Shown: positions 4,720-11,399 of the stretch, one piece after another
How the letters are laid out: each line of letters opens with the position of its first letter
How positions within the stretch are numbered: the first letter of the stretch is position 1
Source of the DNA: an uncultured Coriobacteriales bacterium
GTDB taxonomy: Bacteria; Actinomycetota; Coriobacteriia; Coriobacteriales; UMGS124
DNA length: 11,399 nucleotides
Assembly: GCA_903789505.1 (NCBI GenBank)
Contig: CAIFEU010000020.1
Location: 1-11,399, forward strand
Direction: 5' to 3'
Made by a program: the position numbers and the translations under genes
The notes under the pieces: model-generated
Seen by the model: the letters and a program-made list of their open reading frames with translations, nothing else
What the model was told of the DNA's origin: nothing
Databases searched by the model: none

Positions 4720-6741
4720 ATGTCCGAAAGCATCTCTCGCCGCTCGTTCGTCGCCACCGCCACCGCCGCGGGCGTCGCCGCCGCAGCCGGCAGCTCGCTC
4801 GCCTTCGCGTCCGAGAAGGCCGACTCCGCCGGGGCGGGCGCGTCCGCCGGCTACACGCCGGGGACCTACAAGGGCGAGTCGATGGGCGCCGGCTACGTCA
4901 CGGTCGAGATGACCTTCGACGCGACCTCGATTACCGACGTCAAGGTCGACGTCTCCGGCGAGACCAACTTCGTCGGCGCCGTGCTCGGTGACACCTTCCA
5001 GTCCGCCATCATGGACGCCCAGAGCGCCGACATCGACGCCGTGGCCACCGCCACGATGACCTCCGATGCCGTGCGTCGCGCCGCCGCCCAGTGCATCGCC
5101 CAGGCCACGGGCGCCAAGCCGGTCGAGGTCGTCGACTACGACAAGGCCACCGACGAGGACTGGCTGGGCGAGGAGCCCCAGGTCGCCGAGGACAAGATCA
5201 CCGAGACCGTCAACACCGACATCGTGATCGTGGGCGCGGGCAACGGCGGCACCGCCGCGGCGGCGTACGCGGCCAAGAACGGGCTGGACTTCAAGCTCAT
5301 CGAGAAGTACTCGAGCGTGGGCGAGACGCGCCACTGGTTCGGCGCCGTCGACTCCGAGGCCGCCCAGGAGGCCGGCGCCGCGCCGGTCGACCGCAAGAAG
5401 CTGCTCAGCGAGATCAGCCGCTTCGCCTCGGGCAAGATCAACCAGCGCGTCGTGCGGACCTGGATCAACGAGAGCGCCGACATGTTCTCGTTCGAGCGCA
5501 GCGTCCTGGAGGGCGAGATGGGCTACGGCCCGGTGGCGTTCACCAGCGGCGACGCCTCCCACTGGCCCGACGAGTGCAACGAGCAGAACACCGTCTACCT
5601 CTTCCCTGAGGTCGAGCACAACTACCGCAAGGCCGAGTCCGACGCCGGCATGCAGCGCAACGAGGCGTTCGCCAAGTACGTCGAGCAGCAGGGCTACGAG
5701 ATCGACTTCAACCGCGGTCTGGTCAAGCTCGAGCGTGACGACTCCGGCCGCGTCACCGGCCTGATCGCCCAGGATCAGGAGGACGGTCACTACGTGCGCT
5801 ACGTCGCGGCCAAGGGCGTGCTGCTGGCGTGCGGCGGGTACCCGGGCAACCCCTACATGATGCAGCAGCTCGACCCGCTGGGCGCCTCCGCCACCACCGC
5901 GGTGAGCTACACCCCGCGCGATCGCGGCTACGGCATCCGCGCCGCCGTGTGGGCCGGCGCCGACATGGACAAGGAGTCCGCGCCGATGCTGTTCGACCGC
6001 GGCCTGGTCGCCCCGGGCGTCGACGCGGGCTACGCCGACAACCCCAAGGCCTTCGGCGGCAAGGAGTTCCCCGGCACCGTCAAGCAGTACAACCCCGGCA
6101 CCCAGCCCTTCCTCAAGGTCAACCGCCGCGGCGAGCGCTTCATGAACGAGAGCCAGCCCTACAACGACGCACCCTATGCGGCCACCAACCAGCCCGGCCA
6201 CGTGTACGCGCAGATCTGCGACGCCAACGTGTTCGAGGACATCACGCGCTTCCACACCGTGGGCTGCTCGGCGCAGTCGCAGGACCAGGACTACCTCACC
6301 AAGCAGATGCAGACCCAGGTCGACGCCGGCCTGCTCATGAAGGCCGACACGCTCGACGAGCTGGCCGACAAGCTGGGCTTCACCGGCGAGGACAAGCAGA
6401 CCTTCCTGGCGACGGTCGACCGCTACAACGAGCTGTTCGACGCTCAGGACGACGAGGACTTCGGCAAGCCCTCCATCCGCCTCTCCGAGATCCGCACCGC
6501 CCCGTTCTACGGCTGCTGGCTCGCCTCCTCGCTGCTGACGACCCTGCAGGGCATCAAGATCAACGAGAACATGCAGGCGCTGGACAAGGACGCCAAGCCG
6601 ATCGAGGGCCTCTACGTCTGCGGCGACAACTCCGGCTCCTTCTTCGCGAACAACTACCCGTGCCTGATGCCGGGCCTGGCATGCGGGCGCACGATGACCG
6701 AGGGCATCAAGGCCGTCAAGCAGATGGGCGGCCTGGAGTAG
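4720..6741 (+). CDS. Tat-exported FMN/FAD-dependent reductase (flavocytochrome c / urocanate-reductase-like)
   Basis: A 673-residue secreted oxidoreductase. Residues 1-30 form a Tat signal (SRRSF at 6-10, Ala-rich core, likely cut after Ala28-Phe-Ala30). An FMN_bind domain covers about 44-125. Its flavin-attachment stretch reads D106-AVATAT112, while the usual ApbE target is Dxx[ST]GA[ST]; Thr112 sits at the acceptor place, but the S/T and Gly positions are Ala109 and Thr110. The FAD-binding reductase domain starts at DIVIVGAGNGG (dinucleotide loop 172-177), contains NRRGERFMNE (468-477), and closes with GIKINENMQ and YVCGDNSGSFFANNYP (632-647). Relatives reduce fumarate, urocanate, cinnamates or other electron acceptors outside the cytoplasmic membrane, taking electrons from a membrane quinol dehydrogenase through the covalent FMN. 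In the segment APFYGCWLASSLLTTLQG (594-611) the His and Gly-Gly typical of fumarate reductases are absent, so fumarate is unlikely; the substrate is unknown. It stands alone on this strand, facing a LuxR regulator, and is probably induced by its substrate. Confidence 0.9.
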   Translation: MSESISRRSFVATATAAGVAAAAGSSLAFASEKADSAGAGASAGYTPGTYKGESMGAGYVTVEMTFDATSITDVKVDVSGETNFVGAVLGDTFQSAIMDAQSADIDAVATATMTSDAVRRAAAQCIAQATGAKPVEVVDYDKATDEDWLGEEPQVAEDKITETVNTDIVIVGAGNGGTAAAAYAAKNGLDFKLIEKYSSVGETRHWFGAVDSEAAQEAGAAPVDRKKLLSEISRFASGKINQRVVRTWINESADMFSFERSVLEGEMGYGPVAFTSGDASHWPDECNEQNTVYLFPEVEHNYRKAESDAGMQRNEAFAKYVEQQGYEIDFNRGLVKLERDDSGRVTGLIAQDQEDGHYVRYVAAKGVLLACGGYPGNPYMMQQLDPLGASATTAVSYTPRDRGYGIRAAVWAGADMDKESAPMLFDRGLVAPGVDAGYADNPKAFGGKEFPGTVKQYNPGTQPFLKVNRRGERFMNESQPYNDAPYAATNQPGHVYAQICDANVFEDITRFHTVGCSAQSQDQDYLTKQMQTQVDAGLLMKADTLDELADKLGFTGEDKQTFLATVDRYNELFDAQDDEDFGKPSIRLSEIRTAPFYGCWLASSLLTTLQGIKINENMQALDKDAKPIEGLYVCGDNSGSFFANNYPCLMPGLACGRTMTEGIKAVKQMGGLE

Positions 6742-6934
6742 GCCCGTCCGTCCCGCCCGCGCTCGGCGAGGTCGTCCCGTCGGCCCCGCCCAGCGCGGCG
6801 CACCCGAGAGCCACGGCGGGACAATCCGGTCCGACATGCGTCAACAGGGGGCGCCCCCGCGCGTGACTGCGGCGGGGGGCCCCGCCCCCCCCGTTGCGTG
6901 CGGCGCTTTCCGCACGTCCTGCGCGCCACCGCGC
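6742..6934. terminator. Intergenic region between convergent genes with candidate terminator hairpins
   Basis: About 190 nt between the 3' ends of the reductase (+) and the LuxR regulator (-). CGTGCGG (6897-6903) and CCGCACG (6910-6916) form a 7-bp stem around CGCTTT and could serve either direction. A GGGGGCGCCCCC palindrome (6847-6858) and a G6/C8 tract follow the reductase. No U-run is seen, so factor-dependent termination or a processed 3' end is as likely. Confidence 0.35.
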
Positions 6935-8494
6935 TCAGGCGGCGCGGGGCCCCTCCCCGCCGGCGAGGTCGTCGACCAGGTCGATCAGCTCCTGCTGGGA
7001 GTGCACGCCGAGCTTGGTGTAGATGTGGCGGATGTGCGACTTGACGGTGTTGCGGGTCAGGACCAGCTCCTCCTGGATGAACGCGTTGTTGCGCCCGCGC
7101 GCCAGCAGCTCGAGCACGTCCGACTCTCGCGGGCTCAGCCCGTGGTCCGCCGCGAGCTCGGCGCAGACGTCGCCCAGCTGCCGGGATTCGTCGGGCGCGT
7201 CGGAGCCGTCCGGCACCACCAGCGCGCGGACCGGCTCTATCCCCAGAATCGTCGTCCCGAAGCTGAAGTCGCGCATCGCGAACAGCACGTAGGCCAGCAG
7301 CACGCCCGCCACCGCGGCGCTCGCCAGGTACGCCTGCTCGCTCGCCGATCCCGAGCCCGCCAGCGCGCCCACGTTGGCGCCAAGCGTCGTGGCGGCCGAC
7401 GCGATCGCGTCGCCGAAGCTGATCACGCTCACCGAAGCCAGGGGGTTGCCGCGCGCCGCGGAGATGAGCACGAGGTCGAGCAGCAGGTTGATGCAGGGGG
7501 TGCTGACGGCGAGCAGGTCCGAGGCGAGCCACTGGTGCGAGCCGATGGGCACGACCAGGAACGCGAGCATCACGAAGAGCACCGCCGTGGAGAAGATGCC
7601 GTCGTAGGCGGCGTAGCGTCCCCGCCGCGCGTCGAGCGCCCCCACCGCCGCGATGATCAGCGTCATCGCCAGCGTGATGAAGAGGCTGCCCGCCCCGCCC
7701 GACGTGTCGAAGCGCAGCTCGAACCCGTGGACCGTCTTGAGCAGGAACAGGCTCACGAACAGCGTGCTCGTGAGCGGCAGGTACGACGAGGGGTGGGTGA
7801 TGGAGGCGTCGGCGACGGCCGGGCCCGCGGCGACGCGCTCCAGCGTGGGGCGCGCGGCGCGCGTGCCGCACGCGTAGGCGACCACCACGCACGCGCACTC
7901 CAGCAGCATGGCCGCCAGCTGCCCGGCGGTGGCCCCGCAGGCGCCGGGCCCCAGCGCGGCGACGATTGTCTCCGACCCCGCCGTCGCCCCGGCCAGGCCC
8001 CCCGCGAGCTGGGAGGCCACCTTGCTCGTGCCCATCGCCAGCGGGACGCCCACCGCCATCTGGAGCGTCCCCAGCGAGCAGCATCCCAGCAGGGAGAGGA
8101 CCCCGAGCCACGCGGAGCCCGCGCCGAGCAGCGCCGACCCCAGGACCGAGGGCCACCCCCAGCCGAGCGCCACGGCGTCGGAGAACAGCAGGGCGAGCCC
8201 CGCCAGGGCGAGCACGGGGGAAGCGGCGCCGAGCCCGCGGCGCGCGAACGTCGCGGGGCGGTAGAACGCTGCGGCGAAGACGACGAGCGAGACCAGCGCG
8301 CTTACGATCGTGGTCAGGTCGCGCGAGAAGGGGTAGGCCACCGTGACCAGCCCGAACAGGGGGCCGTTGATCAGGTTCGCCCGCAGCTTCATGCACAGGT
8401 ACGCGGCGAGGGCGAGCGCCACGGTCGCGGCGCCTGCACCTGCCTGCCCGCCCGCGCCGTCCGGGGGCGCGTCGCGGGGTGACGGGGCGCTCAC
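6935..8494 (-). CDS. Membrane-anchored LuxR-family transcriptional regulator (about 12 TM helices plus HTH)
   Basis: A 519-residue regulator. About twelve hydrophobic segments fill residues 20-430 (for example ATVALALAAYLCM, TTIVSALVSLVVFAAAF, SLFITLAMTLIIAAVGAL, IFSTAVLFVMLAFLVVPIG). A short polar linker follows, then a C-terminal LuxR/GerE helix-turn-helix at about 453-508: LSPRESDVLELLARG, then NTVKSHIRHIYTKLGV. This membrane-plus-HTH layout is abundant in Eggerthellaceae next to reductase genes, where it is thought to sense substrate at the membrane and control the partner gene. No receiver domain is present. I chose GTG 8494 because it overlaps the upstream DUF1653 stop in a GTGA junction and leaves a short polar N-terminus before the first helix; longer frames reaching 8605 would overlap that gene fully. 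No clear Shine-Dalgarno is seen, so translation is probably coupled. The likely target is the convergent reductase gene. Confidence 0.88.
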   Translation of the reverse strand: MSAPSPRDAPPDGAGGQAGAGAATVALALAAYLCMKLRANLINGPLFGLVTVAYPFSRDLTTIVSALVSLVVFAAAFYRPATFARRGLGAASPVLALAGLALLFSDAVALGWGWPSVLGSALLGAGSAWLGVLSLLGCCSLGTLQMAVGVPLAMGTSKVASQLAGGLAGATAGSETIVAALGPGACGATAGQLAAMLLECACVVVAYACGTRAARPTLERVAAGPAVADASITHPSSYLPLTSTLFVSLFLLKTVHGFELRFDTSGGAGSLFITLAMTLIIAAVGALDARRGRYAAYDGIFSTAVLFVMLAFLVVPIGSHQWLASDLLAVSTPCINLLLDLVLISAARGNPLASVSVISFGDAIASAATTLGANVGALAGSGSASEQAYLASAAVAGVLLAYVLFAMRDFSFGTTILGIEPVRALVVPDGSDAPDESRQLGDVCAELAADHGLSPRESDVLELLARGRNNAFIQEELVLTRNTVKSHIRHIYTKLGVHSQQELIDLVDDLAGGEGPRAA

Positions 8495-8811
8495 AGGGGG
8501 TCGCCGGTCGCGGGGTCCGCTCGCTCGAAGCGCCACCGCTGGCGGACGTCGGGGTACCTGTCGCGGTCGACCTCCCCCATGAACATCGCGAGCGGGCGCA
8601 CCCACAGGCCGAACGGCGGGTAGAGCGCCTGGTACAGGGCCAGCGGCTCCTGCGTCTCGGAGTGGTGGGCGACGCCCAGGTAGCGGTACAGGTAGCGCGT
8701 GCTGCCCGCCGCCACCTCCTCGGCGCTCAGGGTCTCGCGCTTGAAGTGGCGCACGACGTCACCCGGCCTGAGCTCGGGGCGTCCCTCGCCCGTGCACGAT
8801 TCCGCCGTCAT
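8491..8811 (-). CDS. DUF1653-domain protein
   Basis: A 106-residue soluble protein. Its core matches the DUF1653 family pattern: RPGDVVRHFKRE at about residues 15-26, then YRYLGVAHHSETQEPLALYQALY, then the end motif LWVRPLAMFMGEVDRDRYP and RWRFE. The family is widespread in bacteria, usually about 70 residues and of unknown biochemical function; here short extensions exist on both ends. The start is ATG 8811, preceded on the minus strand by GGGAGGGG about 8 nt away; an upstream start would add an Arg/Gly-rich tail and run through a hairpin. Its stop overlaps the GTG of the LuxR regulator, so the two are translated together. Confidence 0.82.
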   Translation of the reverse strand: MTAESCTGEGRPELRPGDVVRHFKRETLSAEEVAAGSTRYLYRYLGVAHHSETQEPLALYQALYPPFGLWVRPLAMFMGEVDRDRYPDVRQRWRFERADPATGDPL

Positions 8812-8830
8812 CGCTGGTCCCCTCCCGCCT

Positions 8831-8849
8831 CGCCGCCCGCGCGGCGGCG
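8831..8849 (-). promoter_or_regulatory. Hairpin just upstream of the DUF1653 ribosome binding site
   Basis: CGCCGCC (8831-8837) and GGCGGCG (8843-8849) form a 7-bp stem with a 5-nt loop in the 73-nt gap between the membrane-protein gene and the DUF1653 gene. On the minus strand it is followed by the Shine-Dalgarno rather than a T-run. It may partly separate expression of the two downstream genes; a chance GC stem is possible. Confidence 0.3.
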
Positions 8850-8884
8850 TCCCTTTGTCGCCGGTCCGTCGCCGGCGTCGCACC

Positions 8885-9943
8885 CTAGCCTATCACGTTG
8901 AAGCTCGTGACCTGCGGGGACTCGTCGGTGCCGGTGACCTGCGCCGAGAACTCGACCGTCTGCGCCGCCCCCGAGCCGTCGCCCTCCGTGCCGTCGGAGC
9001 CCTCCGAGCCGCTCGAGCCCGCCGCGCCCGCCGCGCCCGCCTCGTCGGCGCCGTCGGCCGCTGCGCCGACGCGGGCGGTCCCCTCGACGAGCCACGTGCC
9101 GCTCTCGGCCTCGACGGAGGTCGCCTCGACCGTCAGCAGCTCGAAGCCCTCGGGGTAGTGCTGACGCCCGTAGTTCGACAGGGCCCCCGCCACCGAGTCG
9201 ATGCTCAGCGTCTGCGACAGCGCCTGCTCGTACTGCCTGAAGCGCTCGACCACGTAGACGGTGATCTGGCCGGTCATCTCGTCGGGCGAGGAGTAGCCGG
9301 TCACGGTGTAGCGCGCGTCGTCGAGCGCGTAGTCGTTGTTGGCGGCCACCTGCACCTGGTAGGTGACGTCGATCATCTTGGTCGCGCCGGACGAGGCCGC
9401 GGTCCCGTCGCCCGAGCTCGCCGGCGCGCCCGAGCCCGAGGGGTCGGACTGGTCGGCGCGCCAGGTGCCCAGGGGGTTGCCGTCGTCGGGCATCATGAAC
9501 GTGACGGGGTAGCCGTCCAGCGAGTCGTAGGCGGTCACGGCGGTGCTGCCCACCAGGTAGTCGAGCTTGGACTCGATCTGCTGACGCGACACCGGCGACG
9601 CGGAGCCGCTGAGCGTGCGGGCGATGACGATGACGGCGATGATGAGCGCTGCGGCGACGCCGCAGATGATCAGCTGTGAGCGCACCAGGTCGCGCGGGCC
9701 AGACGGCGCCCTGCCAGCCGCGCGCCCCGCGCGCCGGGCCCCGGCCCCTGTGCCGCTGCCTGGCGCGGCCTTGCCCGGGGCGTCCCCGCCGCCCGCCTCG
9801 GGGGAGCCGGGGGCGGCGCTCCCGGGCGCCGCCGAGCCCGCGTCGGGCGCGTCGCCAGTGTTCGCGTGCGTATCCGTCGGCGCGTCGAGCGGGGAGGGGT
9901 CCCCGCTGCCTTCGGCCGTGTCGTTCTTCTGCAGAAAAGCCAT
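8885..9943 (-). CDS. Single-pass membrane protein with large extracytoplasmic domain, unknown function
   Basis: A 352-residue protein I do not recognise. Layout: a Pro/Gly/Ala-rich, probably disordered N-terminal tail (1-75), a basic patch (RRAGRAAGRAPSGPRDLVR), one membrane helix at about 91-112 (LIICGVAAALIIAVIVIA), then an outer domain. Positive residues before the helix suggest an N-in, C-out topology. The outer part has beta-rich segments (MIDVTYQVQVAANNDYALDDARYTVTGY, ITVYVVERFRQYEQAL, TVEFSAQVTGT) broken by two low-complexity Ser/Gly/Asp/Glu loops, the second at about 293-325. A substrate-free, NTF2-like or adhesin-like fold would fit but cannot be shown. The start is ATG 9943 (MAFLQKND); a TTG at 10042 in the same frame would add a basic tail but lies almost on a -10-like element. 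It heads the minus-strand unit leading to the DUF1653 and LuxR genes. Confidence 0.65.
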   Translation of the reverse strand: MAFLQKNDTAEGSGDPSPLDAPTDTHANTGDAPDAGSAAPGSAAPGSPEAGGGDAPGKAAPGSGTGAGARRAGRAAGRAPSGPRDLVRSQLIICGVAAALIIAVIVIARTLSGSASPVSRQQIESKLDYLVGSTAVTAYDSLDGYPVTFMMPDDGNPLGTWRADQSDPSGSGAPASSGDGTAASSGATKMIDVTYQVQVAANNDYALDDARYTVTGYSSPDEMTGQITVYVVERFRQYEQALSQTLSIDSVAGALSNYGRQHYPEGFELLTVEATSVEAESGTWLVEGTARVGAAADGADEAGAAGAAGSSGSEGSDGTEGDGSGAAQTVEFSAQVTGTDESPQVTSFNVIG

Positions 9944-10048
9944 TGCCCGTCCGTCTGATGCCTGCTCGTCAGGCTCCCGCGCGCGGCCGGTCGCCCGCGA
10001 TGGCGTGCGCCGCCCCGCGATGGCACGCGCGTTATCCGACAATGCCCC

Positions 10049-10057
10049 TATACTAGT
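10049..10057. promoter_or_regulatory. -10-like element between divergent genes
   Basis: TATACT (10049-10054, plus) is a good -10 hexamer with the same CCTATACT context as the strong promoter at the right end of the window. The minus strand over 10050-10055 reads TAGTAT, a weaker -10, and ACTAGT (10052-10057) is palindromic. No convincing -35 is visible for either direction. It lies between the membrane-protein gene (-) and the pseudouridine synthase gene (+). Confidence 0.3.
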
Positions 10058-10157
10058 TCACTTGGTCGCGCGGTATTCCCGCGTCGCGCTCAAACACGGC
10101 AATTTTGCCAGCCCGCCCGCGCCCCGGCTGCGGGCGCCGAAGGGGGTCGCCCTCACG

Positions 10158-11282
10158 ATGAGACAGATCCGCACGTCGCGCTTCCTCGGCGCGTCCGCCC
10201 GTACGGTCGGGTCCGCGCGCCCCGCCCCTGCCGAGGGCGCCCCCGGCGAGGGGTCCCTCCCGCGCCCCGCCGCGGGCCGCGACCTCCCGGTCCGGCCGCG
10301 CTACCTGGGCACCCCCGATGGGGGGAGGTCGTTCGAGTTCGAGGCGACCGAGAGCTGCCGCGCCCGCGAGGCGCTGCTCGCGATCGGCGTCGCGCGGCGG
10401 ACGGCCGCCGAGCTGCTCGAGGGCGGCCGCGTGCTGTGCGCGGGCGAGGCGCTCTCCCAGGCGCGGCGCCTGGGGGCGGGCCAGCGCTTCGCGATCCTGC
10501 CCCGTGAGCTCCCCGCTGCGGCGGCGCCCGCCCCCGCGGGGAGCCCGGCGGACGTGAGCGTGCTGTTCGAGGACGAGTTCGTCATCGTGGCGGACAAGCC
10601 CCAGCGCCTGCTGGTCCACGGCGACGGCACCGGGGCCGACACGCTCACCGCGCGCGTCCAGGCTCTGCTCGACCGCCGCGCGTCCGACGGCTCCGCGCCG
10701 GCGCGGCGCGCCCAGGCGCTCCAGAGGCTCGACGTCGACACGTCGGGCGTCGTGCTGTTCTGCAAGGTCCCCGAGTTCCAGCCGCCCTTCGACGCGCTCG
10801 TGGCGGGCGCGGCGGGCGGGCGCGACGGCGGCGACGGCGTGCTGCCGGCAGGCGCGGGTCGCCCCCGCATGCGCAAGCGCTACCTCGCGCTGGTCGAGGG
10901 GGCCTTCGACGCGCGCCGCGCCGTCCTGCGCGACCCCATCGCCCGCGACCGCCACGACGCGCGCCGCATGAGGGTGAGCCCCACCGGCCAGGCGGCCCTG
11001 ACGACGGTCGAGCTCGTCGGGACGGTCCCCTTCCACGGGCGGCACTGCTCGCTGCTGCTGGTCGAGCTCGGCACGGGGCGGCGCCACCAGATCCGCGTGC
11101 ACCTTGCCGCGCACGGTCACCCCGTGGTGGGAGACGCCCTGTACGGCGCCGGCTCCCTGGTGGGCGAGGGGCTCATGCTGCACGCGTGGCGCGAGGAGTT
11201 CGTCCACCCTCTGACCGGCCGGCGCGTCCTCATCGAGACCCCCTGGCCGAGCCGCTTCCCCGCGCGCCCCGCCCGCATCTGA
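10158..11282 (+). CDS. RluA-family RNA pseudouridine synthase with S4 domain
   Basis: A 374-residue enzyme that would isomerise specific uridines in rRNA or tRNA to pseudouridine. After a low-complexity N-terminal extension (1-55) comes an S4 RNA-binding domain (about 66-116), then the catalytic domain: VLFEDEFVIVADKPQRLLVHGDG, the active-site motif QRLDVDTSG with catalytic Asp192, MRKRYLALVEG, the GTGRRHQIRVHLAAHGHPVVGDALYG motif (from 305), and a LMLHAWREEFVHPLTGR end. The usual His before RLD is Gln here. A Gly-rich insertion lies after PEFQPPFDALV (about residues 215-235). Length exceeds the roughly 300-residue norm because of the tail and insertion. ATG 10158 is preceded by AAGGGGG about 11 nt away; the frame is open further upstream but has no matching domain there. 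The exact target uridine cannot be read from sequence (RluA, RluC and RluD-like members share these motifs). Confidence 0.9.
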   Translation: MRQIRTSRFLGASARTVGSARPAPAEGAPGEGSLPRPAAGRDLPVRPRYLGTPDGGRSFEFEATESCRAREALLAIGVARRTAAELLEGGRVLCAGEALSQARRLGAGQRFAILPRELPAAAAPAPAGSPADVSVLFEDEFVIVADKPQRLLVHGDGTGADTLTARVQALLDRRASDGSAPARRAQALQRLDVDTSGVVLFCKVPEFQPPFDALVAGAAGGRDGGDGVLPAGAGRPRMRKRYLALVEGAFDARRAVLRDPIARDRHDARRMRVSPTGQAALTTVELVGTVPFHGRHCSLLLVELGTGRRHQIRVHLAAHGHPVVGDALYGAGSLVGEGLMLHAWREEFVHPLTGRRVLIETPWPSRFPARPARI

Positions 11283-11323
11283 CGGCTTGCGCGCGCCCCT
11301 GCAGACGTCGCGGCGCGCCCCGC

Positions 11324-11350
11324 CGCCCGCGGAATGCGGGCGCCTTTCTC
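11324..11350 (+). terminator. Intrinsic-terminator-like hairpin after the pseudouridine synthase
   Basis: CGCCCGC (11324-11330) pairs with GCGGGCG (11336-11342) around GGAAT, followed directly by CCTTTCTC. The T-run is short and interrupted, but position (42 nt after the stop) and shape fit a rho-independent terminator. Confidence 0.55.
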
Positions 11351-11360
11351 GCTGCGGGCA

Positions 11361-11388
11361 TTGACAGCCCCGCCGTCATGCCTATACT
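11361..11388 (+). promoter_or_regulatory. Near-consensus sigma-70-type promoter at the right edge
   Basis: TTGACA (11361-11366) and TATACT (11383-11388), spaced by 16 nt: a perfect -35 and a 5-of-6 -10. It directly follows the terminator hairpin, so it starts a new transcription unit whose gene lies beyond the window. It is by far the best promoter match in the window. Confidence 0.75.
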
Positions 11389-11399
11389 CATCCCTAAAC

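Noticed and set aside
2493..4991. Very long plus-strand open frame of 832 codons
   Set aside because: It runs out of frame through the CHR gene and is Arg/Gly/Pro-rich with no family features: a high-GC shadow.
4189..6837. Minus-strand open frame of 882 codons opposite the reductase
   Set aside because: Composed of repeated Val/Asp/Leu/Gly-rich antisense codons; the plus strand has clear FMN/FAD domains, so this is a shadow.
6847..6890. G/C-run palindromes as an intrinsic terminator or G-quadruplex
   Set aside because: No U-run, and runs of this kind are expected in a genome this GC-rich; kept only as part of the intergenic description.
8495..8605. Longer N-terminus for the LuxR regulator
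   Set aside because: It would overlap the DUF1653 coding sequence, adds only Arg/Pro-rich residues, and the GTGA junction at 8491-8494 is a typical coupled start.
9944..10042. TTG start adding 33 residues to the membrane protein
   Set aside because: The added residues are basic low-complexity sequence, and the TTG would sit about 8 nt from the -10-like element; ATG 9943 is simpler.

Overview
The window is very GC-rich (roughly 70 % by eye) and tightly packed. Three things suggest a strictly anaerobic actinobacterium of the Eggerthellaceae (Coriobacteriia): a Tat-exported FMN/FAD 'flavocytochrome c'-type reductase, a neighbouring LuxR-type regulator whose N-terminal half is a bundle of about 12 membrane helices, and an AsrC/Fsr-like sulfite reductase. 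The family assignment is an inference from gene style, not from a database match.

Region 1 (1-2460, + strand) is a sulfur-transfer cluster. It holds the 3' end of a siroheme sulfite reductase with two [4Fe-4S] motifs, a TusA-family sulfurtransferase, a ThiS/MoaD-like sulfur carrier, a ThiF/MoeB-type E1-like activating enzyme and a JAMM (M67/Mec+) metallopeptidase. The set matches the protein-thiocarboxylate route known for cysteine (CysO/MoeZ/Mec+) and homocysteine (HcyS/HcyF/HcyD plus Sir, Wolinella). Sulfite would be reduced to sulfide, the sulfide fixed as a carrier thiocarboxylate, and the sulfur passed to an amino-acid acceptor. Two details stand out. The carrier ends ...GGGAR, so its di-glycine tail is capped by two residues that the JAMM protease could remove. 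The tusA frame is cut by an in-frame TAG just before the conserved C-terminal xRKG strand, which is still encoded after the stop.

Region 2 (2461-2958) is about 500 nt without a convincing gene. It contains a nested inverted repeat, then a short AT-richer stretch with a possible promoter and a structured leader. Region 3 (2959-4509, +) encodes a two-domain chromate-transporter (CHR) family protein, followed by a strong 15-bp hairpin.

Region 4 (4720-6741, +) encodes a secreted respiratory-type reductase: Tat signal, FMN_bind domain, FAD-binding reductase domain. Facing it on the minus strand (9943 to 6935) is a three-gene unit: a single-pass membrane protein with a large outer domain, a DUF1653 protein, and the membrane-anchored LuxR regulator, which overlaps the DUF1653 stop by 4 nt. 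The regulator is the obvious candidate to control the reductase.

Region 5 (10158-11282, +) encodes an S4-domain RluA-family pseudouridine synthase. It is followed by a terminator-like hairpin and then a near-consensus sigma-70-type promoter (TTGACA-16-TATACT) at the right edge, driving a gene outside the window. No tRNA, rRNA, CRISPR array or intact insertion sequence was seen.
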